From: DATKWD01 sp035529695
Lineage (GTDB): Bacteria; Actinomycetota; Acidimicrobiia; Acidimicrobiales; Salinilacustritrichaceae
NCBI GenBank assembly: GCA_035529695.1
Contig: DATKWD010000109.1
Span: forward strand, 1 to 5,432
DNA: 5,432 bases
Direction of reading: 5' to 3'
Position 1 is the stretch's first letter; each line of letters begins with the position of its first letter. Of this stretch, positions 1-5,432 are shown piece after piece. Made by a program: the position numbers and the translations under genes. The notes under the pieces are model-generated. The model did not search any database, was not told where the DNA came from, and saw nothing but the letters and a program-made list of their open reading frames with translations.

Positions 1-799
<799 letters not shown>

Positions 800-813
<14 letters not shown>

Positions 814-1492
814 CCAGCGTCGGCACGTCCGCGAAACTCGTCGCCACCTCGTAGCCCTCGGGGCGGTCGTGCTCGCTCACGACTTCGTGGTCCCAGGTGT
901 ACTCGTATTCGATGTGGATGGCCCGCCCACCGATCTCGAGCACCGGGAGCACGTCGCTGCGGACCGAGTTGCCCACCATCGTGAAATCGGCCGAGTCGAT
1001 GCCGTGGCGCCCGAGTGCGTTCTGGTAGGTCTGCGCGTCCTTCTCGGCCACGATCTCCACGCCGTCCACCACGTCGGCCAGCCCGCTCTGCGCGACTTTG
1101 GTCTCCTGGTGGAGCAGGTCGCCCTTGGTGATGATGACGAGCCGGTGCCCGGCGGTGAGAAGCCCGTCGATGCCCTCGGCCACCCCGTCGAGCAGCTCGA
1201 CGGGGTGCTGGAGCACCTCCTTGCCGAGGTCGATGATCCGCTGGACGTCCGCGCCGCCGATCGATCCGTCGGTCATCTCGATCGCCGTCTCGACCAACGA
1301 GAGCGTGAAGCCCTTGACGCCGTAGCCGAAGATCTCGAGGTTGCGTCGCTCGGTCCGCATGAGCCGGTCGTGGAGCTCGGACGTGTCGATGTAGTCGCTC
1401 AGCAACTCGTTGTAGAGCCGCTGCGCGTCGACGAAGTGGCGCTCGGAGTGCCAGAGGGTGTCGTCGCCGTCGAGTCCGATCCAGGTCGTCAT
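800..1492 (-). CDS. HAD-superfamily hydrolase (YjjG-like phosphatase)
   Basis: This 230-residue cytoplasmic hydrolase has all four HAD motifs. Motif I is DGDDT at 8-12, with nucleophile Asp8 and acid/base Asp10. Motif II is Thr122 in VIITKG, motif III is probably Lys151 in VAEKD, and motif IV is GNSVRSD at 174-180, with Mg2+-binding Asp180. The helical stretch at about 20-100 between motifs I and II fits a C1 cap, so the likely substrate is a small phosphorylated metabolite; which one cannot be said. The ATG (1490-1492) overlaps the stop of the upstream DUF2277 gene as TGATG, and no Shine-Dalgarno is visible before it. Translation therefore probably depends on re-initiation from the upstream gene. 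It is last in the ABC1 kinase-DUF2277-HAD operon, and its 3' end overlaps the convergent aldehyde dehydrogenase by 14 nt. Length is normal for the family. A nucleotidase or sugar-phosphatase role is possible but unproven. Confidence 0.94.
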
Positions 1493-1740
1493 CAGATCGG
1501 GTGCCCGAGCCGGTTGGGCGGCACCTTCTTCGGCGGCTGACGCCTCGCGGGGAGCACCGCGAGCAGCGCACGGGTCTCGTTCGCAACCGCAGCCACGGCC
1601 GCCTCGAACGGCGCGATGACCTCGCCCTTGGGTTGGCGGATGCCGCTGACCTTTCGGATGAACTGACGGGCAGAGGCCTCGATCTCCTCTGCAGTCGCAG
1701 GCGGTTCGAGACCTCGGAGTTCAAGAATGGATCTGCACAT
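1492..1740 (-). CDS. DUF2277 family small protein
   Basis: This 82-residue protein has the recognisable DUF2277 N-terminal pattern: MCRSI, then LRGLEPPATAEEIEASA (residues 8-24), then a Q-x-x-RKVSG block (26-33). It continues with a helix containing ALLAVLP and ends in a basic, Pro-rich tail (66-82). The conserved Cys2-Arg3 and the EPPAT turn are the strongest marks. The family's function is unknown and none is assigned here. The protein looks cytosolic and mostly helical, with no signal peptide or membrane segment. The ATG lies inside the 3' end of the kinase gene (20-nt overlap), with an AGGAG Shine-Dalgarno 7 nt upstream. Its stop shares one base with the HAD start codon. It is therefore embedded in the operon on both sides. 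Recognition of the family is from memory of its N-terminal pattern. Confidence 0.9.
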   Translation of the reverse strand: MCRSILELRGLEPPATAEEIEASARQFIRKVSGIRQPKGEVIAPFEAAVAAVANETRALLAVLPARRQPPKKVPPNRLGHPI

Positions 1741-3208
1741 GCGGGTGCTCCTGTCGCCAAGCCGCTTCGGCCTCTCCCATCTTCGTCGATGGAGGGCCGT
1801 CGACGAAGGGCCAGATCTCCTCGGCGATCGCCCGCCAGTTGGCGGTGGCGTCGAGTTGACCGAGGAGCGCGAACAGTCCGAGGTTGATGCGCTGGATCAC
1901 CACGAACTCTGCGGGCACGTTGGCGGCCCGCATGATGTCGCCGTGCGGACCGCTCGGGTCGAAGAAGCGGCGGACCATCTCCGACGCGAACGCGGCATCG
2001 ATGGTCGACACCTCGTCGGTCATCAGGAACTCGTAGAAGTGCCGGAAGTACGCCAGGATCTGCGCGTCGGAGACACCCAACCCTGGCTCGATGATGCCGT
2101 AGTCCTCGACGAGCGTGCGGTAGGCGGCGATGTCGTGGTCGAGCACCATGGCCTTGACCATCTCGCCGAACTGGTCCATCTCGGTGTGGGTGAAGCGCTT
2201 GACCAGGCCGAAGTCGAGGAACGTGACCCGCCCGCCAGAGAGGAAGAGGTAGTTGCCCGGATGCGGATCACCGTTGAACGCCAGCATCCGGTAGAGGCCG
2301 TGGAAGACGAAGCGGAAGATCGTCTCGGCCGCCAGGTTGCGTTCCTCCTGCGTCCAACGTTCCATCTCGGCGAACGGAACACCTTCGGCGAGGTCGGTGG
2401 TGAGGACCTTCTCGGCCGAGAGCTCGCGCACCACGTCCGGGACCGTGATGGTCGGGTGGGCCCGGTACTCCTCGGCGAACATCTGCTGATGGTCGGCCTC
2501 GAGCCGGTAGTCGAGCTCCTCGCTCAGGCGCTCCTTGATCTCGCGGACCATGGGCGCCGGGTCGAGGCCCGGGAACATCATCTTGAATGCGCTCATGACG
2601 AGGTCGGTGTTGTCGAGGTCGGCCCGGATCGCTTCGCTCACACCCGGGTACTGCACCTTGACCGCCACGGCGCGGCCGTCACGGGTGATCGCCCGGTGGA
2701 CCTGCCCGATGGACGCTGACGCGATGGGGTGTGGGTCCCACTCGGCGAACAGCTCCTCGGGTGGTGCTCCGAGCTGGTCGACGATGACGCCGGCGGCGAG
2801 TTCGGGACTCATCGGCGGTGCGTTCGACTGGAGCTCGGCGAGGGCCGAGCGCACGTGTTCGGGCATGCCCTGGTCGAGGTAGCTCGCCATCTGGCCGAGC
2901 TTCATCATCGCGCCCTTCATGTTGCCCAGCGTCTCGGTGATCTGGGCGGCGGTCTTCATCTCGAATCCGGCATCGAGGGATTCGCGGCGTTCTGCCGAGG
3001 CGAACACCCGGCGGGCACGGTGGACGGCGTAGCTCCCGCCGGTCTGGGTGCCGAGGCGAGCAACGGCGGCCGTTCGGTGCCGCCTGCCGTGGACCGAGAT
3101 GGGACCCGGGGTCGGCAGGTCGGCCCAGGGCCGGGGTGCGAAGCGCCGGAGCGCGAGCGCGCCAGCGGCGGCGAGGGCAACGAGTCCGACGATTCGTGAC
3201 CTTCGCAC
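1721..3208 (-). CDS. ABC1/UbiB-family atypical protein kinase-like protein (AarF/COG0661)
   Basis: This 495-residue ABC1K-family protein is counted from the GTG at 3208. These are kinase-like ATPases linked to isoprenoid quinone/lipid metabolism; in menaquinone-using actinobacteria the exact role is not settled. A short basic stretch and a hydrophobic segment (about 6-20, IVGLVALAAAGALAL) suggest an N-terminal membrane anchor. All family hallmarks are visible: KLGQ at 103-106 (the KxGQ motif of the ABC1-specific extension), the Ala-rich loop as ASASIGQVH (163-171), VAVK with Lys184, an EELDYRLEA helix (230-238), the catalytic/metal loop NGDPHPGN (312-319) and DFG (332-334). The core looks catalytically intact. 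It is first in the operon, and its last 20 nt contain the DUF2277 start. An upstream in-frame TTG at 3250 would add 14 residues. GTG at 3208 is preferred because a TACGCT -10 box ends 6 nt before it, as in leaderless genes, and neither start has a Shine-Dalgarno. Confidence 0.93.
   Translation of the reverse strand: MRRSRIVGLVALAAAGALALRRFAPRPWADLPTPGPISVHGRRHRTAAVARLGTQTGGSYAVHRARRVFASAERRESLDAGFEMKTAAQITETLGNMKGAMMKLGQMASYLDQGMPEHVRSALAELQSNAPPMSPELAAGVIVDQLGAPPEELFAEWDPHPIASASIGQVHRAITRDGRAVAVKVQYPGVSEAIRADLDNTDLVMSAFKMMFPGLDPAPMVREIKERLSEELDYRLEADHQQMFAEEYRAHPTITVPDVVRELSAEKVLTTDLAEGVPFAEMERWTQEERNLAAETIFRFVFHGLYRMLAFNGDPHPGNYLFLSGGRVTFLDFGLVKRFTHTEMDQFGEMVKAMVLDHDIAAYRTLVEDYGIIEPGLGVSDAQILAYFRHFYEFLMTDEVSTIDAAFASEMVRRFFDPSGPHGDIMRAANVPAEFVVIQRINLGLFALLGQLDATANWRAIAEEIWPFVDGPPSTKMGEAEAAWRQEHPHVQIHS
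1748..1752 (-). promoter_or_regulatory. Shine-Dalgarno of DUF2277 gene
   Basis: AGGAG on the minus strand lies 7 nt before the ATG at 1740, inside the kinase coding sequence. It fixes this ATG as the start and shows that the gene can recruit ribosomes itself despite the 20-nt overlap. Confidence 0.7.
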
Positions 3209-3214
3209 CGGCCG

Positions 3215-3242
3215 AGCGTACGGGAAGCGGCCGTGTGGTCGA
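3215..3242 (-). promoter_or_regulatory. Probable promoter of kinase-DUF2277-HAD operon (leaderless)
   Basis: On the minus strand TCGACC (3242-3237, 4 of 6 to TTGACA) is followed after 16 nt by TACGCT (3220-3215, a TANNNT -10 box). The GTG start follows 6 nt after the -10 box, so transcription would begin at or beside the start codon, giving a leaderless mRNA. This agrees with the missing Shine-Dalgarno. The evidence is pattern only. Confidence 0.5.
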
Positions 3243-3297
3243 CTGGTCAATGGCGGCCCGCAACGCTGCGCCGGCGATGGTCATGGTGGCTCTGGCC

Positions 3298-3303
3298 TAG
3301 TCT
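3298..3303 (+). promoter_or_regulatory. Probable -10 box of the SDR gene (leaderless)
   Basis: TAGTCT fits TANNNT and ends 8 nt before the ATG at 3312, the spacing expected if transcription starts at the ATG. No Shine-Dalgarno precedes the ATG and no convincing -35 is visible. A short direct repeat, GGCCT (3294-3298 and 3305-3309, offset 11 nt), flanks the box; its meaning is unknown. Confidence 0.45.
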
Positions 3304-3311
3304 CGGCCTCC

Positions 3312-4280
3312 ATGCGGGCGCTCGTCACCGGGGCCACCGGATTCCTCGGCAGTCATCTGGCGACCAGACTGGCGTCGGACGGGCACTCGGTTCGCGTGCT
3401 CGCTCGATCGACGTCCGACCTGAGCCGGCTGGCTGATGTCGATCACGAGGTCGCGATCGGCGACGTCTCAGACGTGTCGTCGTTCCGTCAGGCCGCTGGC
3501 GGCGTCGACGCGGTGTTCCACTGCGCGGCCATGTACGAGATGGGTCCTGCCGATCCGTCCTCGATGGACGCGGTGAACATCGGTGGCGTCCACGCCGCAA
3601 TCGAAGCGGCGACCGAGGCCGGCGCGGTGCTCGTGCACGTGAGCAGCGTCACCGCGATCGGGCCGACCGGCACCGTCGTTCGCGACGAGTCGTTCTGGGC
3701 CGGCAACGAGCCCCTGACCCACTACGAGCGCACCAAGCGCGCCGGCCACCTCGTCGCCCGACGTGCCGCCGCCGATGGGGCAGACGTGCGGATCGTGTCA
3801 CCGGGCGGCATCTACGGTCCTGGCGACGTCTCGACGCTCGGTCGGATGATCGAGCGATACATGACCACGCCGAGCCCGATCGGATGGCGCCCCGACGGCA
3901 TGCAGAGCGCCGTCAACGTCGATGACGCTGCGGATCTCATCGTCAAGGTCTTCGAACGAGGCGCCCCTGGCGAGGAGTACCTCGCGTGCGCGCAGGCGGT
4001 CACGTTCGCTGAGTGGTTCGCCGAGATCGCGGCGGCCGCTGGTCGGCGCCCGCCGTTCCTCAACATGGGCGATCGGACGCTGCGGGTCGCGGCGCGGGTG
4101 GCTCGGGCGGTGAAGCCCGTGCTGGGTCAACGCGGACCGATGGTGTCGGAATACCTGGCCACCATGGGGTGCGACTACGCCTTCTCGGGCGACAAGGCTC
4201 GCACCGAGCTCGGATGGAAACCGGTCGACCTTGCCGACGGGATGAGGGCCTATGCAGCCGCCATCGGGGCCGCCGGCTGA
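3312..4280 (+). CDS. Extended short-chain dehydrogenase/epimerase (HpnA/dihydroflavonol-reductase type)
   Basis: This 322-residue NAD(P)-dependent enzyme belongs to the extended SDR (epimerase/dehydratase) family. The Rossmann glycine motif GATGFLG is at 7-13. Arg32 at the end of beta-2 (VRVLAR) hints at NADP(H) preference. GDVSD (50-54) matches the conserved acidic adenine-side position, and HCAA (70-73) fits the NAG-like turn. The catalytic set is Ser111/Ser112 (HVSS), Tyr138 and Lys142 (YERTK). The ending YAFSGDKARTELGWKP (289-304) is the usual C-terminal pattern. Overall order and wording resemble hopanoid-associated sugar epimerase HpnA and dihydroflavonol-4-reductase relatives, but no hopanoid gene is nearby, so the substrate is open. 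The frame is open far upstream (to 3048), but that part overlaps the kinase gene antisense. The ATG at 3312 is right because the Rossmann fold begins immediately after it. It is divergent from the kinase operon and convergent with the small basic gene. Confidence 0.95.
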   Translation: MRALVTGATGFLGSHLATRLASDGHSVRVLARSTSDLSRLADVDHEVAIGDVSDVSSFRQAAGGVDAVFHCAAMYEMGPADPSSMDAVNIGGVHAAIEAATEAGAVLVHVSSVTAIGPTGTVVRDESFWAGNEPLTHYERTKRAGHLVARRAAADGADVRIVSPGGIYGPGDVSTLGRMIERYMTTPSPIGWRPDGMQSAVNVDDAADLIVKVFERGAPGEEYLACAQAVTFAEWFAEIAAAAGRRPPFLNMGDRTLRVAARVARAVKPVLGQRGPMVSEYLATMGCDYAFSGDKARTELGWKPVDLADGMRAYAAAIGAAG

Positions 4281-4304
4281 GAGCCCATGCGGCTTGGCGA
4301 GGCG

Positions 4305-4589
4305 CTAGTCGTCGACGAGGTCGTCGACCTTGGCTGCTGCTCGGTTGATCTTGCGCTCGGCCTTGCGTTGCAGTCGCTTGGTGCGGAAACGGCCACGGTT
4401 CCAGAGCCGGTTGAGTTTGCGTTCGGCCTTGCGAGCCGAGCGTTCGACGCGACGACGCGCCCGCTTCGTGGTGCGAACGGTCTTGCCCATGGCCTCTTCG
4501 GCATGGTCGATGACCTGATCCTTGACCTCGTCGGCCCGATCAGTCACTGCGCGGATCGCTTCCGATGCTCGCTGCTTGCGTCGTCCCAT
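4305..4589 (-). CDS. Small highly basic repeat-containing protein, function unknown
   Basis: This 94-residue protein is not recognised as a named family. By my count 31 residues are Lys/Arg and 15 are Asp/Glu, for a net charge near +16. The first about 35 residues are a mixed-charge helix; the middle (41-83) is dominated by Arg/Lys; the end is acidic (VDDLVDD). RKAERKLNR (53-61) recurs as RKAERKINR (75-83), a 22-residue spacing that fits an elongated helix made of repeats. There is no signal peptide or membrane segment. Binding to nucleic acid, membrane surface or an acidic partner would fit the charge, but this is inference only. The start is well supported: AAGGAG sits 5 nt before the ATG, the best Shine-Dalgarno in the window. 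It lies 77 nt after the RCK_C membrane-protein gene on the same strand. An opposite-strand frame covers it, but without comparable start signals. Confidence 0.75.
   Translation of the reverse strand: MGRRKQRASEAIRAVTDRADEVKDQVIDHAEEAMGKTVRTTKRARRRVERSARKAERKLNRLWNRGRFRTKRLQRKAERKINRAAAKVDDLVDD
4311..4328. terminator. Inverted repeat at convergent gene ends, possible bidirectional terminator
   Basis: GTCGACGA and TCGTCGAC form a perfect 8-nt inverted repeat separated by GG. It is near the 3' ends of the convergent SDR and basic-protein genes. It has no T-tract and lies inside the last codons of the basic protein (VDDLVDD), whose repeated Asp/Val codons could produce it by chance. The loop is too small as drawn, so a real hairpin would open to a 5-7 bp stem. 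Confidence 0.25.
4342..4433 (-). repeat. Imperfect 26-nt direct repeat within the basic-protein gene
   Basis: Copies at 4342-4367 and 4408-4433 are 66 nt apart and match at 23 of 26 positions. They encode the RKAERK(L/I)NR units. One of the three differences changes an amino acid (Leu/Ile) and the others are mostly synonymous, as expected for an old internal duplication kept at protein level. Confidence 0.8.
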
Positions 4590-4594
4590 GGGAG

Positions 4595-4600
4595 CTCCTT
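4595..4600 (-). promoter_or_regulatory. Shine-Dalgarno of small basic protein gene
   Basis: AAGGAG on the minus strand lies 5 nt before the ATG at 4589. It overlaps the palindrome GGAGCTCC (4591-4598) and is complementary over 7 nt to the upstream hairpin at 4614-4631, so its accessibility could be affected by mRNA folding. Confidence 0.75.
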
Positions 4601-4613
4601 CGTACGAGAAGCC

Positions 4614-4631
4614 CGCAGCTTAGGAGCTGCG
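4614..4631 (-). promoter_or_regulatory. Hairpin in leader of basic-protein gene
   Basis: CGCAGCT and AGCTGCG form a perfect 7-bp stem with a 4-nt loop, upstream of the Shine-Dalgarno in the 77-nt gap between the RCK_C gene and the basic-protein gene. There is no T-tract after it. The minus-strand AGCTCCT within it can alternatively pair with the Shine-Dalgarno AGGAGCT. A TANNNT match (TAAGCT, 4622-4617) overlaps the same bases, so this may instead be part of a promoter. Confidence 0.4.
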
Positions 4632-4658
4632 CGGATGGGGTGACACCTGGCGAGTCCG

Positions 4659-4674
4659 GCGGTTCCTCAACCGC
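4659..4674 (-). terminator. Small hairpin over the RCK_C gene stop codon
   Basis: GCGGTT and AACCGC form a 6-bp stem with a 4-nt loop, spanning the stop codon (4669-4667) of the membrane-protein gene. There is no following T-tract, so termination is uncertain. It could be a weak or factor-assisted terminator, or a processing/stability element between two co-transcribed genes. Confidence 0.3.
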
Positions 4675-5432
4675 GGTCGAGGTCGTCGTCGGACGGCCCG
4701 TCAGGGCGTTCGCCCGCGGCGAGTTGCGGCTCGATCGACGGCGTCTCGTCCGGCGGAGGCTCCGAAGCCCGGTCTTCTTCCTGCTGCTCGAGGTACTCGG
4801 CGGTGAACTCGATCTGGCTGCTGACCCAATCGAGCTCGCCCTCGGCGGTTCGCTCACGAGCGTCGATGCGTTCGAGCGTGTCGCGCTTGCCATAGATGAC
4901 CGCGATGTCACCGTGATGGAGCTGGGACTCGCGGTTCGGCGCGCCCAACCAACGGCCGTCTGCCCGCTCGATCCCGAGGACGAGGACGCCTTCGGCGGAC
5001 AAGCCGAGATCTTGGAGGGGGACACCGCACAGCCAATCACCCTCGTCGACCTCGATCTCGCCGACCATCCACTGGTCGGCCAGGCGCAACAGACCGGCGT
5101 AGTCGCGTACGTCGAGGTCGGTCCACCGGCGAAGCGCCCGTTCGATGACGCGTGACATCGCCCGATCGACGATCTGGCTGGCGGCGAAGCGCCACAACAG
5201 GATGAGTCCGCCGAGCAGGACCGCCAGTCGGATCACGGCGTCGCCCGACCCGGACACGGCGCTGAACGACAACAGCACCGCGGCGAGACCTGAGACGATG
5301 CCGGCGTTGCCCAGCAGGATGAGCGACAAGATGATGCGTCGGCGCACGGGGTGGTTGACGACCGATTCGGACTCGGTGGTCGTGAAGCCGGTGCCGCTGA
5401 ACGCCGATCTGGCCTGGAAGCGTGCCGACTCG
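4667..5432 (-). CDS. Membrane protein with TrkA-C (RCK_C) domain, N-terminus cut at right edge
   Basis: The visible 254 residues run from the window edge. The segment FQARSAFSGTGFTT (5-18) followed by ESVVNHPVRRRII is typical of a family of small bacterial membrane proteins carrying a TrkA-C domain. Two hydrophobic segments follow at about 33-58 and 65-84. A TrkA-C/RCK_C-like domain at about 123-188 contains GVPLQDLGL, VLVLGIERADG and HHGDIAVIYG. The last about 60 residues form a Pro-rich, strongly acidic, probably disordered tail. RCK_C domains usually sense small ligands, often nucleotides, in K+ or other cation transport systems, so an ion-transport or sensor role is likely but the ion is unknown. 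A GTG at 5347 could look like a start, but the conserved frame continues upstream to base 5432, so the true start is outside. The small basic protein follows on the same strand. Confidence 0.88.
   Translation of the reverse strand, partial: ESARFQARSAFSGTGFTTTESESVVNHPVRRRIILSLILLGNAGIVSGLAAVLLSFSAVSGSGDAVIRLAVLLGGLILLWRFAASQIVDRAMSRVIERALRRWTDLDVRDYAGLLRLADQWMVGEIEVDEGDWLCGVPLQDLGLSAEGVLVLGIERADGRWLGAPNRESQLHHGDIAVIYGKRDTLERIDARERTAEGELDWVSSQIEFTAEYLEQQEEDRASEPPPDETPSIEPQLAAGERPDGPSDDDLDRG

Noticed and set aside
1727..2719. 330-codon open frame on the + strand opposite the kinase gene
   Set aside because: It is antisense to an intact ABC1K gene. Its Val/Asp/Glu/His/Arg-rich low-complexity translation is typical of the mirror frame of high-GC coding DNA, with no recognisable domain.
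3209..3250. TTG start at 3250 for the kinase gene (14 extra residues)
   Set aside because: TTG is a less usual start, has no Shine-Dalgarno, and would place the likely -10 box inside the coding region. GTG 3208 fits better, though this is not certain.
3048..3311. 88-codon upstream extension of the SDR frame
   Set aside because: The added residues are Arg/Ala-rich and overlap the kinase gene antisense. The Rossmann fold begins at ATG 3312, which has a -10 box at leaderless spacing.
4287..4643. 118-codon open frame on the + strand opposite the basic-protein gene
   Set aside because: It has no Shine-Dalgarno or recognisable domain; the opposite frame has a near-ideal ribosome site, a protein-level repeat and typical codon use. 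This is the least certain of the strand choices.
4565..5155. 196-codon open frame on the + strand opposite the RCK_C gene
   Set aside because: It is antisense to a frame with membrane segments and an RCK_C pattern; its translation shows no family features.
5345..5347. GTG 5347 as start of the RCK_C membrane protein
   Set aside because: The same frame stays open to base 5432 and encodes the family-typical FQARSAFSGTGFTT segment, so the real start is beyond the window.

Overview
The window is gene-dense, high-GC DNA (about two thirds G+C by eye, with strongly G/C-biased third codon positions). It carries six protein genes, no RNA genes and no mobile DNA. The protein families, GTG/ATG starts sitting just downstream of TANNNT boxes (leaderless style) and the general look suggest a high-GC actinobacterium, possibly an Acidimicrobiia/Ilumatobacter-like lineage. 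The phylum is a reasonable inference; the lower rank is a guess.

Layout. (1) Positions 1-813, + strand: the C-terminal half of an NAD(P)+-dependent aldehyde dehydrogenase, cut by the left edge. (2) Positions 800-3208, - strand: a tightly overlapping three-gene operon. It reads ABC1/UbiB-type atypical kinase, then a DUF2277 small protein (20-nt overlap), then a HAD-superfamily phosphatase (1-nt TGATG overlap). The HAD gene ends 14 nt inside the end of the convergent aldehyde dehydrogenase. (3) Positions 3209-3311: a short divergent promoter region with probable leaderless starts on both sides. (4) Positions 3312-4280, + strand: an extended SDR of the HpnA/dihydroflavonol-reductase type. (5) Positions 4305-4589, - strand: a small, extremely basic repetitive protein with the strongest Shine-Dalgarno sequence seen here. 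(6) Positions 4667-5432, - strand: a membrane protein with a TrkA-C (RCK_C) ligand-sensing domain and a very acidic tail, cut by the right edge.

How the genes fit together. The kinase-like protein, DUF2277 and HAD genes are almost certainly co-transcribed, and the last is probably translationally coupled to the second. No shared pathway is obvious from the sequence. The SDR is a separate, divergently transcribed unit. The basic protein follows the RCK_C membrane protein on the same strand after a 77-nt gap rich in small inverted repeats, so it may be in the same operon or have its own promoter. No stretch over 300 bases lacks a gene. I see no CRISPR array, tRNA, rRNA, insertion sequence or defence system. 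Most of the window is ordinary chromosomal content; the least explained parts are the kinase-DUF2277-HAD trio and the basic protein/RCK_C pair.
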